Shown: positions 7,806 through 16,853 of the stretch, piece by piece
How positions within the stretch are numbered: position 1 is the first letter of the stretch
Layout: the number at the start of each line of letters is the position of its first letter
From: Bog-756 sp963738545
Lineage (GTDB): Bacteria; Actinomycetota; Acidimicrobiia; Acidimicrobiales; RAAP-2
Reading direction: 5' to 3'
DNA length: 64,000 nucleotides
NCBI GenBank assembly: GCA_963738545.1
Contig: CAVTXA010000007.1
Span: 558,001-622,000 of the forward strand
The notes under the pieces: generated by a model
Database searches by the model: none
What the model was told of the DNA's origin: nothing
What the model saw: only the letters and a program-made list of their open reading frames with translations
Made by a program: the position numbers and the translations under genes

Positions 7806-9056
7806 TCAGTCGGGGCCGAGCAACATGCCCGCCCCGACGGTCACGTTGGTGTCCTCGGCGGCCAGGATGAACGATCCGGTCTGACGGTTGCGCCGGTAGC
7901 TGTCGTAGAAGAGGGGCTGGGTCACCCGCAGGCTCACCCGGCCGACGTCGTTCAGGCCGAGTGACGACGACGCCTCGTCACGGTGGAGCGTGTTGACGTC
8001 GAGCCGGTAGCGGACGTCGCGCACCACGGCCCGCACCCACCGGGTGGTGTGCTTGAGGGCGAAGAAGTCGCCGACCTGGAGGGGCTTCTCGGTCATCCAC
8101 GCCACCATGGCCTCGAGGTCCTGGCCCATGGTCGGCCGGTTGGCCGGCCTGCAGATCAGGTCGCCCCGGGACACATCGACGTCGTCGGTCAGGCGGACGG
8201 TCACCGACATGGGCGGGAACGCCTCGTCGATCGGGCCGTCGAACGTATCGATGCCGGCCACCGTGGTGGTGAGGCCCGAGGGCAGCACCATCACCTCGTC
8301 ACCGGGCTTGAACACGCCTCCGGCCACCCGGCCGGCGTAACCCCGGTAGTCGGGGAGGCTGGTGGCCTGGGGCCGGATGACCCACTGGACGGGCAGGCGG
8401 GGATCGATCAGGTTGCGGTCCGAGGAGATGTAGACCTGCTCCAGATGGTGCAGGAGGGACGCCCCCTCGTACCAGGGCATGTTGGCCGACCGCTGGACGA
8501 CATTGTCGCCCTGCAGCGCGGAGATGGGGATGAAGCTCAGGTCGGAGAGCTCGAGACGGCTGGCGAAGGCGGCGAACTCCTCACGGATCGACTCGAACAC
8601 CTCGCGGTCGTAGCCCACCAGGTCCATCTTGTTCACGCAGAGCAAGAGGTGGGGCACCCGGAGCAAGGACGCCAAGAAGGCGTGCCGGCGGGTCTGCTCG
8701 ACGATTCCCTTCCGGGCGTCGACGAGCACGATGGTGAGGTCAGCCGTGGAGTTCCCCGTGACCATGTTCCGGGTGTACTGGATGTGCCCGGGGGTGTCGG
8801 CGATGATGAACTTGCGGGCCGGTGTGGCGAAGTAGCGGTAGGCCACGTCGATGGTGATGCCCTGCTCGCGCTCGGCCCGCAGGCCGTCGGTGAGCAGCGC
8901 CAGGTCGGTGTACTCGTCACCCCGTTGGCGGCTCACCCGCTCCACCGACTCCAGCTGGTCCTCGAAGATGGCTTTGGAGTCGTAGAGCAGGCGGCCGATG
9001 AGGGTGCTCTTGCCGTCGTCCACCGATCCCGCCGTGGCCAGGCGCAACAGCTCCAT
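7806..9056 (-). CDS. cysN: Sulfate adenylyltransferase, large (GTPase) subunit
   Basis: CysN couples GTP hydrolysis to ATP sulfurylase activity of CysD. The 416-residue protein is an EF-Tu-like GTPase with P-loop GSVDDGKSTLIGRLLYD near the N-terminus, EQGITIDVAYRYF (switch I), ADTPGHIQYTRNM (G3) and CVNKMDL (G4), followed by two beta-barrel domains. It is the CysN-only form; CysC is encoded separately downstream rather than fused as in NodQ. Its ATG at 9056 overlaps the cysD stop codon by one base (TGATG), showing tight translational coupling for the heterodimer. Confidence 0.93.
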   Translation of the reverse strand: MELLRLATAGSVDDGKSTLIGRLLYDSKAIFEDQLESVERVSRQRGDEYTDLALLTDGLRAEREQGITIDVAYRYFATPARKFIIADTPGHIQYTRNMVTGNSTADLTIVLVDARKGIVEQTRRHAFLASLLRVPHLLLCVNKMDLVGYDREVFESIREEFAAFASRLELSDLSFIPISALQGDNVVQRSANMPWYEGASLLHHLEQVYISSDRNLIDPRLPVQWVIRPQATSLPDYRGYAGRVAGGVFKPGDEVMVLPSGLTTTVAGIDTFDGPIDEAFPPMSVTVRLTDDVDVSRGDLICRPANRPTMGQDLEAMVAWMTEKPLQVGDFFALKHTTRWVRAVVRDVRYRLDVNTLHRDEASSSLGLNDVGRVSLRVTQPLFYDSYRRNRQTGSFILAAEDTNVTVGAGMLLGPD

Positions 9057-9991
9057 CAGAAGTACCCCTCGCGCTTGCGGTCCTCCATGGAGGCCTCGCT
9101 CACCCGGTCGTCGGCCCGGGTGGCGCCGCGCTCGGTGAGCCGGGACGCGGCCACCTCGGCCACGATGTCCTCGGCCGAGGTCGCCGGCGACTCCACCGCC
9201 CCGGTGACGGTCATGTCCCCCACCGTGCGGTAGCGGACCGAGACCTCGAGTATCTCCTCGTCCTCCCGTGGCGTGACGTGGGGACCGACGGCCAACAGCA
9301 TCCCGTCGCGCCGGAACACCTGGCGCCGGTGCGAGTAGTAGATGCTGGGGAGGGGGATCTCCTCGCTGGCGATGTACTGCCAGATGTCCAGCTCGGTCCA
9401 GTCCGAGAGGGGAAAGACCCGGATGTGCTCCCCGGCGCGGTGGCGGCCGTTGTAGAGGGACCACAGCTCCGGACGCTGGTTCTTCGGGTCCCACTGACCG
9501 AACTCGTCCCGGAAGGAGAACACCCGCTCCTTGGCCCGGGCCTTCTCCTCGTCCCGGCGGGCACCGCCGAAGACGGCATCGAACTTGTGCTCGGTGATGG
9601 CGTCGAGCAGGGTCCTGGTCTGGAGCCGGTTCCGCGAGGGGTCGGGTCCGGCCTCCTCGGTGACCCGGCCGGCGTCGATCGACTCCTGCACCGAGGCCAC
9701 CACCAGGTTGACGCCGAGATCCTCGGCGCATCGGTCCCGGAACTCGAGGACCTCGGGGAAGTTGTGTCCGGTGTCGATGTGCATCACCGGGAAGGGGATC
9801 CGGCCCGGCCAGAAGGCCCGTCGGGCCAGCTGGAGCATCACCACGGAGTCCTTGCCGCCGGAGAACAGGAGCACCGGACGCTCGAACTCGGCGGCCACCT
9901 CACGGATGATGTGGATGGACTGGGCCTCGATGCTCTGGAGCTGGCTGAGCTGGTACTGGCCTGATCCCGCCCCCACCGATCCCCGATCCAT
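9056..9991 (-). CDS. cysD: Sulfate adenylyltransferase, small subunit
   Basis: CysD is the catalytic N-type ATP pyrophosphatase that adenylylates sulfate to APS. The 311-residue protein contains the PP-loop LLFSGGKDSVVML near residue 45 and the family signature GGARRDEEKARAKERVFSFR. The ORF runs open upstream, but conserved CysD sequence starts at LSQLQSIEAQSIHIIREVA, so the ATG at 9991 is chosen; TAGATT lies 8 nt upstream of it and may serve as a -10 for a near-leaderless message. It heads the cysD-cysN-cysC operon. No sulfate transporter or PAPS reductase gene is nearby. Confidence 0.92.
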   Translation of the reverse strand: MDRGSVGAGSGQYQLSQLQSIEAQSIHIIREVAAEFERPVLLFSGGKDSVVMLQLARRAFWPGRIPFPVMHIDTGHNFPEVLEFRDRCAEDLGVNLVVASVQESIDAGRVTEEAGPDPSRNRLQTRTLLDAITEHKFDAVFGGARRDEEKARAKERVFSFRDEFGQWDPKNQRPELWSLYNGRHRAGEHIRVFPLSDWTELDIWQYIASEEIPLPSIYYSHRRQVFRRDGMLLAVGPHVTPREDEEILEVSVRYRTVGDMTVTGAVESPATSAEDIVAEVAASRLTERGATRADDRVSEASMEDRKREGYF

Positions 9992-10100
9992 GACCGGCAA
10001 ATCTACTCGCTGGCCAGCCCGGGACGAATCCGAGACCCGGACCCGCCACGGGGGATGACGCACGGTGCGGCGGATCCCAGCGGGGCCGCGCCGGTTCCCA

Positions 10101-11939
10101 TCAGGTCGGGTCGGCCGAGCCCGGCTCGGGCCCCGGGGGTGCTGACGCCGGTTTCGAGCCGACACGGGAACCGGCGGTCACCGCCACCGGCGCCTCGCTG
10201 TCCTCGACGGGGCTGTTCACGGGGTCCGGGGAGGCGGCGGCATGGTGTCGGGGCACCGTCTGGCGGATGTCCCTGGCCGGCAGGGGCACGTTGGTGACCA
10301 CCACACCGAGGACCGGGGCCTCGATCCGCCGCAGGAGATCGCCGGCCCGGCCGGCGTCGTCGATCGTGGAGAACCCGCACTCCGCCACCACCAGCACCAC
10401 ATCCACCGAGTGGGACAAGGCCTCGGCGTGATGGAGGGCGAGCATGGGCGGGACGTCGACGATCACGACGTCGCACACCTTCCGGGCCGCATCGAGGAGT
10501 CGGCCGCCGCGGGTGACCAACTGGGCGCTGCCGGACACGAACGGACGGAGTGAGAGGCGGTAGACGTGGTCGAGGCGGGAAGGCTCCAGCGCGGCCGCCA
10601 CGTCCCGGGATCGGATCCTGTCGGCGCCGGGGACATCGGGGGCATCGGACGGGATCGCCCCCGCCTCGACGTCCCACGTGCTGATGACCACGACCTTGTC
10701 GCCGGCCTCCCCGTAGATGGCCGCCAGGTTGGCGGCCACGTGGGGCCGGGTCAGCTCGTTGCCCGCCGACGCCACGAGGATGACCTTCCGCATCGCCGGA
10801 TCGACCGATTCGGTCCCGGCGGTGCGCGTGACCGCGGGCGCCGGTGCCAGCGCCGCGGCCGCGGCCCGTTCCGGCTTCACGTCGCCCTCGGACCGGCCGG
10901 GCCTCGCCTCTCGATCCGGTCCCGTGTCCCGTGCCGTCGTCGCCGCTCGGTCGGGTTTGGCCGCACCGACCGACTCGGGCTCCACCTCCGGCGCACCACT
11001 CCCGTTGGTCGCCGCTGCCCGGCGAGGATCGGCGGGCACGGACCCCTCGGGGACGCCCGGCCCGGCCGGCACGGGCTCGAACAGGAGGGACATGCGCAGC
11101 ATCCGGTAGGCCTCGGCCCCCGGGGAGTCCGGGTTCCGGACGACGTCCACCATGGGGTACTGGCCCGGGCCGGTCGGGGTCGCAGGGCCGGCGACCGGGA
11201 TCTCCACCACGATCGGGAAGCCGAAGGCGGCAGCGGCCCGACCGGCACTGCGGATGCGCCGGTCCAGCCGGCCGCGGATCAGGGCCACGATGACGGCGAG
11301 CACGAGTCCGATGAGCAGCCCGATGAGGCCCCGCACCCAACGGGTCCCCGACGACCCGGCCGGGGTGGTGCCCACGGACGTGGCGGTGGCCGTCTGGAGG
11401 ACCTGGTAGCCCGTGTGCCCGGCCACCACGGTCGCACCGGGACCGGCCTTGGCGATGGCGCTCGTGGTGGCCAGGAAGGTGAGGTAGTCACCCAGTTGGT
11501 CGGCGTAGGCGGTGGCCAGTGCGCTGGCCTGGGCCCTGGTGCGTCCCCGGGCCGTGAGGACCACCGTGCTCGGCCCCGTGCCGCCGGCGGTCGAGGATCC
11601 CGAACCTCCCGGCACCACCGTGGCGGAGAAGTAGGAGGGGTAGCGGCTGACCGGCACATCCAGTCCTGCCGCCTTGGCCGTGGCCTGCTTCACCACCACG
11701 CTGGCCCCGTAGAACTGGATCTGGTCGGCCGTCACATCCCCGGCCACCTGGTTGCCGCCCCCGGTGGGAGCGGTCCCCACCACGGTACGGGCCTCCCAGG
11801 CCAGGGTCGTAGACCCGGTCGACGGGCTCGTCGGGTGGCTGACGGGGAGGAGGACTCCGACCACGAGGCCTACGACACCGAGCGCGACCACGAGCCACCA
11901 ACTGCGCCGGAGCGCCCCCGAATAGTCCTTACGCACCAT
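10101..11939 (-). CDS. Wzz-type chain-length regulator fused to a degenerate BY-kinase/ParA-like ATPase domain
   Basis: The 612-residue protein starts with a Wzz-like membrane region: a helix at about residues 13-32 (WWLVVALGVVGLVVGVLL), an extracytoplasmic segment to about 195, and a second helix (GLIGLLIGLVLAVIVALI). A cytoplasmic domain follows from about residue 385. It keeps the BY-kinase layout, including a Walker B-like VVIVDVPPMLALHHAEAL, but the Walker A position reads VASAGNELTRPHVAANLA with no GK[ST], and Walker A' reads VVVISTWDVEAG. There is also no C-terminal tyrosine cluster, so kinase activity is probably lost. The likely role is control of exopolysaccharide export or chain length. 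It is divergent from the cation-efflux gene. Confidence 0.72.
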   Translation of the reverse strand: MVRKDYSGALRRSWWLVVALGVVGLVVGVLLPVSHPTSPSTGSTTLAWEARTVVGTAPTGGGNQVAGDVTADQIQFYGASVVVKQATAKAAGLDVPVSRYPSYFSATVVPGGSGSSTAGGTGPSTVVLTARGRTRAQASALATAYADQLGDYLTFLATTSAIAKAGPGATVVAGHTGYQVLQTATATSVGTTPAGSSGTRWVRGLIGLLIGLVLAVIVALIRGRLDRRIRSAGRAAAAFGFPIVVEIPVAGPATPTGPGQYPMVDVVRNPDSPGAEAYRMLRMSLLFEPVPAGPGVPEGSVPADPRRAAATNGSGAPEVEPESVGAAKPDRAATTARDTGPDREARPGRSEGDVKPERAAAAALAPAPAVTRTAGTESVDPAMRKVILVASAGNELTRPHVAANLAAIYGEAGDKVVVISTWDVEAGAIPSDAPDVPGADRIRSRDVAAALEPSRLDHVYRLSLRPFVSGSAQLVTRGGRLLDAARKVCDVVIVDVPPMLALHHAEALSHSVDVVLVVAECGFSTIDDAGRAGDLLRRIEAPVLGVVVTNVPLPARDIRQTVPRHHAAASPDPVNSPVEDSEAPVAVTAGSRVGSKPASAPPGPEPGSADPT

Positions 11940-11972
11940 GTCTCTCCACTCCCTGCCCGGCGTAGGGCGCTG

Positions 11973-12001
11973 ATGCTACCCGAAGGTCACCGCCCTGACC
12001 A
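11973..12001 (-). promoter_or_regulatory. Candidate promoter of the Wzz-type gene
   Basis: On the minus strand TGGTCA (12001-11996), a 17-nt spacer and TAGCAT (11978-11973) resemble a vegetative promoter 34 nt before the ATG. A GGAG-type ribosome-binding site sits directly before that ATG. Confidence 0.45.
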
Positions 12002-12156
12002 GCGCCGATGGGCGCCACAGGCCCTCATCGACCCGGGGTGGGGCGACCTCGGAGGCCACCGGCGCGGGGCGCCCACCGGGTCATCAACCCCCCGAACGCT
12101 GACGGGGCCCCATCGGTGCGGTCGGACCGGTGGGTAAGCTTGGCCTGGGAGTATCC

Positions 12157-13074
12157 ATGGACCGAACACGCCGACTCAGCCTCAGCCTGGCCCTCACCGC
12201 CGTGCTGGTCGCCGTCGAGATCGCCTTCGGCGTGGTGGCCCACTCGAGCGGGCTGCTGGCCGATGCCGGCCACAACGTGGCCGACGCCGGGGCCCTGGTC
12301 CTCTCCCTCGTGGCGGTGCGGCTGGTGCTCCGCCCGCCCAGCGCCGCCCGGTCCTTCGGCAACCACCGGGCCACCATCCTGGCTGCCCTGGCCAACGCCT
12401 CACTGATCGCCGTGGTGACGGTCCTCATCGTCTTCGACAGCATCGAGCGCCTGGCCCACCCCGAACCGGTCCGGGCGGGCATCGTGGTGGTCGTGGCGTC
12501 CGTGGGTCTCCTCGTCAACGGACTCGCCGTCCTCATCCTCCGTGACGGGTCGAACGACCTCAACATGCGTGCGGCCGTGCTCCACATGGCCGGGGACGCC
12601 CTGGCCTCACTCGCCGTGGTCCTGGCCGGTGTGGTCATGCTGTTCGAACCTTCGGCCACCTGGCTCGACCCGGTGTCGGCCCTGGTCGTGGCGGCCATCA
12701 TCGTGCAGCAGGCCCTCCGCATCTTCCGGGCCAGCATCGATGTGCTGCTCGAGTCGACGCCGTCCGGGCTGGACCTCGACGGCCTGACCCGGTCGATGGC
12801 CGCGGTGCGAGGGGTGGCCGAGGTTCACGACCTCCACGTCTGGAACCTCTCGAGCGAGTTGCGGGTGCTCTCCGCCCACCTGGTGCTCGACGGGCATCCC
12901 TCGCTGGAGGAGGCCCAGGCCGTCGGTGATCAGGTCAAGCACGCCATCGCCCACCCCTACGCCATCTCCCACAGCACCCTCGAGCTCGAGTGTGAACGTT
13001 GCAACGACGAGGACGACCCCTGCCTGATGGAGGCGGTCACCGTCTCCTCGGCGACCCACGTCCACCCCCACTAG
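12157..13074 (+). CDS. Cation diffusion facilitator (CDF) family metal efflux protein
   Basis: The 305-residue protein has six predicted helices and a cytoplasmic C-terminal domain. The metal site residues of the CDF family are visible in helix 2 (LADAGHNVADAG) and helix 5 (LHMAGDALASL), an HxxxD pair each; the helix pattern is that of the CzcD/ZitB branch, which exports Zn2+ (sometimes Cd2+ or Co2+) in exchange for protons. The tail is rich in Cys, His and acidic residues (ECERCNDEDDPC, THVHPH) and may sense metal. The ATG at 12157 has GGGAG five bases upstream. It stands alone, with no metalloregulator beside it. Confidence 0.88.
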   Translation: MDRTRRLSLSLALTAVLVAVEIAFGVVAHSSGLLADAGHNVADAGALVLSLVAVRLVLRPPSAARSFGNHRATILAALANASLIAVVTVLIVFDSIERLAHPEPVRAGIVVVVASVGLLVNGLAVLILRDGSNDLNMRAAVLHMAGDALASLAVVLAGVVMLFEPSATWLDPVSALVVAAIIVQQALRIFRASIDVLLESTPSGLDLDGLTRSMAAVRGVAEVHDLHVWNLSSELRVLSAHLVLDGHPSLEEAQAVGDQVKHAIAHPYAISHSTLELECERCNDEDDPCLMEAVTVSSATHVHPH

Positions 13075-13133
13075 TCCCGCGGACGACCCGTCGGGGCACC
13101 CGGGAATCCGGATGCCGTCGACGCTCCCGGCCG

Positions 13134-13154
13134 GCCCTCGGCCCCCCGGAGGGC
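13134..13154 (+). terminator. Hairpin after the CDF gene
   Basis: GCCCTC (13134-13139) pairs with GAGGGC (13149-13154) across a 9-base C-rich loop, 60 nt after the CDF stop. No T-run follows, so intrinsic termination is uncertain. Confidence 0.3.
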
Positions 13155-13187
13155 GCGACTGATCGCGCGGAACGTGAGCACACCGAC

Positions 13188-13264
13188 ACTCATAGAGAAA
13201 CCCCGGCCCCGGGGGGCGCCAGGCCATTGCCCAGCCGGTTTTCGGACCGGTACGTTGCCATGAG
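13188..13264 (+). promoter_or_regulatory. Candidate structured 5' leader upstream of the phosphatase gene
   Basis: The region folds on paper into an outer stem CTCAT (13189-13193)/ATGAG (13260-13264), a first inner hairpin CCCCG (13201-13205)/CGGGG (13210-13214) and a second CCGGT (13235-13239)/ACCGG (13246-13250). Junction sequences AAACC, GGGCGCCAGGCC and GTTGCC partly resemble the c-di-GMP-I riboswitch core, but the near-invariant AAA of that core reads CAG. TTGCCC (13227-13232) and TACGTT (13251-13256) could alternatively be a promoter, which would place this segment outside the mRNA. Confidence 0.3.
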
Positions 13265-13287
13265 GGCGGAAAGGGCAGGGGTGCAGG

Positions 13288-16236
13288 ATGAAACGAATCG
13301 TTGTGGCGCTCGTGGTGGTCGTGGCCGGGCTGGGTCCGATCGTCGGGATGGTCTCGAGTGCTGGGGCGGCCGACGCACCGGTGCCGGTGACCCCGTTCTC
13401 GGGAGCCGACCCCTCGCTCACGCGGGCCCCTTACGTCACCGATCTCACCCAGACGTCGGCCGCGGTGACGTGGGCAACGGCGACCGCTGCCGGATCGAAT
13501 CCGGGCACGCTCACGTGGGGCACCGGTAGCAACTGCACGACCAACACGGTCACGGTGCCGGCCACACTGCCCACGCTGGTCCCGGCCACCGACTCGCCGG
13601 CCAGCGCCACCGGTCGGCAGTTCACGGTGGGGTCCACCAGTGAGCTCCAGTCCACCGCCGAGGTGACCGGCCTGCAGCCCAGCACCACCTACTGCTACCG
13701 CATCTACTCGGGGGGCACGCCGGCCATCGACCTGCTCGGCTCGAACCCCTCCCCCACCTTCACCACCCTCGACCCGGTAGGGTCCACCAAGCCACTGACC
13801 TTCGATGTCGTCGGGGATCTCGGGGAGACCAACTATTCGAGCGGAACCGACTTCGCCAATTCGCTCAACACCGACCAGGCGGCCATCGACTCCCTCATCG
13901 GTTCCTCGGGGGCCAAGTTCGTGGTCACCGCCGGCGACGTCGCCTACAGCGGCGGGACCGAGACCAACTACGGCGACCTCCAACAGACCGGCTCTGAGGT
14001 GAGCGACATCTTCGGTCCCTCGTACTGGCCCCTGACCGGGGGCATCCCCACCTTCGGCGTGGTGGGCAACCACGGGCAGAACGTGGACGCCCTGCGGGTG
14101 TGGCCGGAGTCGACGACGACGAGTGCCTCATCGGGCACCTACGGGTACGCGTCCTACCCCCCGGTCCCGGCCGACGGCGTGGGCACGAGCACCGAACCGG
14201 CCGCCTGGTACGCCATCTCGACCGGCAACGTCCGGATCTACGTGCTGGACGCCTCGTGGGCCGATGGCAACGTGGGTACATCGAATCTCTATCAGGTCGA
14301 CTACGACGAGCACTGGACGCCGAGTTCACCTGAGTACCAGTGGCTGGCCGCCGACCTGGCCAGCCATCCGGGCGGGGTCAAGATGGCCGTTTTCCACTTC
14401 CCCCTCCGATCGGACAACTCGACCCAGGGGAGCGACCCCCTGCTGCAAAACAGCACGGCCAACCCGAACGCAACCACCAGCCTCGAGGCCCTGATGGCCA
14501 ATAACGGTGTGTCCCTGGTCTTCAACGGTCACGCCCACACCTACCAGCGGATCGCACCCCGCCAGGCCGGACAGATCACCAATTACGTGACCGGGGGCGG
14601 CGGGGCGGTACTGGAGCCGGTGACCACCGGAGCCACCTGCACGGCACTGTTCGCCACCGAGGACATCTACGCCTTGGGCTGGAGCCCGAGTGGGGCCGGG
14701 CCCACCAGCGGCACCGGGTCGGCCTGCGGGCCGGGCATCACGACCCCGCAGTCGGCGGCCGACGTCTACAACTTCCTCAAGGTGAGCGTGTCGGGGACCT
14801 CGGTCACCGTCACCCCGATCAACGCCGCCGGCCAGTCCTTCGATGTCCACACCTATACGCCGACCACCGTAACCACGAATCCATCCACCCCGGCCAACGT
14901 GACGGCCACCGCGGCGTCCTCGTCGTCCATCCAGGTCAACTGGAACGCCTCGTCCGAGACGGGCGGGGCCATCGCCAGCTATGCGGTGTCCCGGAGCGTC
15001 AACGGGGGAACGTACAGCCCGCTGGCCACCGTGACCGCACCGGCGACCACGCTGACCGACAGCTCCGCTCAGTCCGGCGTGGTGTACACCTACCGCGTCA
15101 CGGCCACCGACAACGGGAGCCCGTCCCAGACGTCGGCGGCGGGCACCTCCAACAAGGTGGCCATCCCGTCGGCGCCGACCAACGTGATCGCCACCGCCAC
15201 CTCGCCGACGACCGTCGCCCTGAGCTGGACGGCGTCGACCGAAGCGGGAGGGGGGACCATCGCTTCCTACCAGATCGACCGGAACGGCGTCCTGTGGGAC
15301 ACCGTCTCGGGGGCGACCAGCGATGTCGACCGGTCGGCACAGCCGGCCACCACCTACACCTACTCGGTGACGGCGATCGACGGGACCGGGGGGCCCTCCT
15401 CGGCGGCGACCTCCAACCCGGTGACCACACCCGAGCCCCCGACCCAGTCCCTACCGTCGGGCGGAACGGCGAGCAGCGCCTGCATGAGCCACCTTCCCGC
15501 GGGCACGGTGGTGGGTTCGGCCGTGAACCATGACGGGAGCGGCTACTACGAGGTCGACGCCCAAGGGGACGTGGCCGCCTTTGGCGGGGCGGTGTGCTAC
15601 GGCGCCATGACCGGCACGGTGCTGAACCGGCCCATCGTGGGCATGGCCATCGACCCGGCCACCGGCGGCTACTGGCTGGTGGCCACCGACGGCGGCATCT
15701 TCTCGTTCAACGCGCCGTTCTTCGGCTCCACCGGCAACATCCACCTGAACCAGCCCATCGTGGGCATGAGCGGGGACCAGAGCGGCCAGGGCTACTGGAT
15801 GGTGGCCGCCGACGGTGGGATCTTCGCCTTCGGCAACGCCCCCTTTCTCGGCTCCACGGGGAACATCCACCTGAACCGGCCCGTGGTGGGGATGGCCGTG
15901 GACCCGGCCACCGGCGGTTACTGGCTGGTGGCCACCGACGGTGGGATCTTCTCCTTCGGTGGGGCACCCTTCTTCGGCTCCACCGGGAACATCCACCTGA
16001 ACCGGCCCATCGTGGGCATGGCCCCCCTGGCCGACGGGAGTGGCTACCGGTTGATCGCCTCGGACGGCGGAGTGTTCTCGTTCAATGCGCCATTCTTCGG
16101 CTCGACCGGCAACATCCGCCTCAACCGACCCATCATCGGCGGACTGGGCGACCCGGCCACCGGCGGCTACTGGCTCATCGCCTCGGATGGCGGGGTGTTC
16201 TCGTTCAATGCGCCATTCCTCGGCTCGGCGGCCTGA
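13288..16236 (+). CDS. Secreted purple acid phosphatase-like metallophosphoesterase with FN3 domains and six C-terminal repeats
   Basis: The 982-residue protein starts with a clear signal peptide ending near SSAGAADA. A purple-acid-phosphatase N-domain follows (RAPYVTDLTQTSAAVTW), then the catalytic domain with its metal ligands: GDLGE near residue 175, GDVAYSGG near 217, GNHG near 261, VFHFPLRSD near 370 and FNGHAHTYQR near 414. Two fibronectin-III domains occupy about 535-720. From about 735 to the end are six copies of the Acidimicrobial repeat (for example GGYWLVATDGGIFSF), the first degenerate. The enzyme should hydrolyse phosphomonoesters outside the cell. A GCAGG motif precedes the ATG. 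The repeats are shared with the proteins at 22972 and 62372. Confidence 0.85.
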   Translation: MKRIVVALVVVVAGLGPIVGMVSSAGAADAPVPVTPFSGADPSLTRAPYVTDLTQTSAAVTWATATAAGSNPGTLTWGTGSNCTTNTVTVPATLPTLVPATDSPASATGRQFTVGSTSELQSTAEVTGLQPSTTYCYRIYSGGTPAIDLLGSNPSPTFTTLDPVGSTKPLTFDVVGDLGETNYSSGTDFANSLNTDQAAIDSLIGSSGAKFVVTAGDVAYSGGTETNYGDLQQTGSEVSDIFGPSYWPLTGGIPTFGVVGNHGQNVDALRVWPESTTTSASSGTYGYASYPPVPADGVGTSTEPAAWYAISTGNVRIYVLDASWADGNVGTSNLYQVDYDEHWTPSSPEYQWLAADLASHPGGVKMAVFHFPLRSDNSTQGSDPLLQNSTANPNATTSLEALMANNGVSLVFNGHAHTYQRIAPRQAGQITNYVTGGGGAVLEPVTTGATCTALFATEDIYALGWSPSGAGPTSGTGSACGPGITTPQSAADVYNFLKVSVSGTSVTVTPINAAGQSFDVHTYTPTTVTTNPSTPANVTATAASSSSIQVNWNASSETGGAIASYAVSRSVNGGTYSPLATVTAPATTLTDSSAQSGVVYTYRVTATDNGSPSQTSAAGTSNKVAIPSAPTNVIATATSPTTVALSWTASTEAGGGTIASYQIDRNGVLWDTVSGATSDVDRSAQPATTYTYSVTAIDGTGGPSSAATSNPVTTPEPPTQSLPSGGTASSACMSHLPAGTVVGSAVNHDGSGYYEVDAQGDVAAFGGAVCYGAMTGTVLNRPIVGMAIDPATGGYWLVATDGGIFSFNAPFFGSTGNIHLNQPIVGMSGDQSGQGYWMVAADGGIFAFGNAPFLGSTGNIHLNRPVVGMAVDPATGGYWLVATDGGIFSFGGAPFFGSTGNIHLNRPIVGMAPLADGSGYRLIASDGGVFSFNAPFFGSTGNIRLNRPIIGGLGDPATGGYWLIASDGGVFSFNAPFLGSAA

Positions 16237-16853
16237 CGGTCGCACACGGTCCCGGACGGCCTCCTCGGGGACGTGGCCACCCGTCGGCACCCCCACCACC
16301 ACTGAACCGGCTCCGTTCGGCCGGACCTTGCCAACGAGGCCCGGTCAACGAGCCCGGCGCAGCGATGGTCGAGTCCGGGACGATCGAACCCCGGGCGCGA
16401 CGCAGCCCCGAGTAACCGGACGACCGAAGCCGCCCGAGCTCCTCGGGGCCACGTACTCGGTATGCCCGGCCTGTCCTTCACCGAGCCGTGTCGGACGGCC
16501 CTGCGTCGGACGTCGGATCGCCGTGCTCCGAAGAGCCCGACGGTCCGAACCGAACCACCTTTTCGGTCGCCTACGGCTTCACCTGCTCCCCGGGTTCCAA
16601 CCCCCGGAACTGGTCTTTCGACCCTTTCCGGCGGTCTCCCCCGGTCTCCGGTGGAGCTTCAACTTCCGAACAATTGACACTGTGATGGAAGCCCTATCGA
16701 GGGTCAAGAGGGTGGAACGAAATCCCTACCTTTTCCGCTACATTTCTCGGGCTGTCCCCAGGATGCGAGGAGATGTCCACCGTTCTTCCCCAGCTGTGCC
16801 TCCACCGGGTGCCTTGGCTCGGTCGACAGGAGAGGCGGTAGGGTACCCAATCG
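16237..16853 (+). other. 617-nt intergenic region
   Basis: I find no convincing gene here on either strand; the open frames are low-complexity and lack starts with ribosome-binding sites. The right half (about 16560-16760) is visibly less GC-rich than its surroundings. It holds an exact TTGACA at 16674-16679, but no good -10 at 16-18 nt spacing. TAGGGT at 16839-16844, 9 nt before the next start, could be a -10 for the GH43 gene. Confidence 0.5.

Noticed and set aside
16370..16420. tRNA-like T-arm (CGGGGTTCGATC on the minus strand)
   Set aside because: The stem does not pair properly around a 7-base loop and no acceptor, D or anticodon arm can be built beside it.
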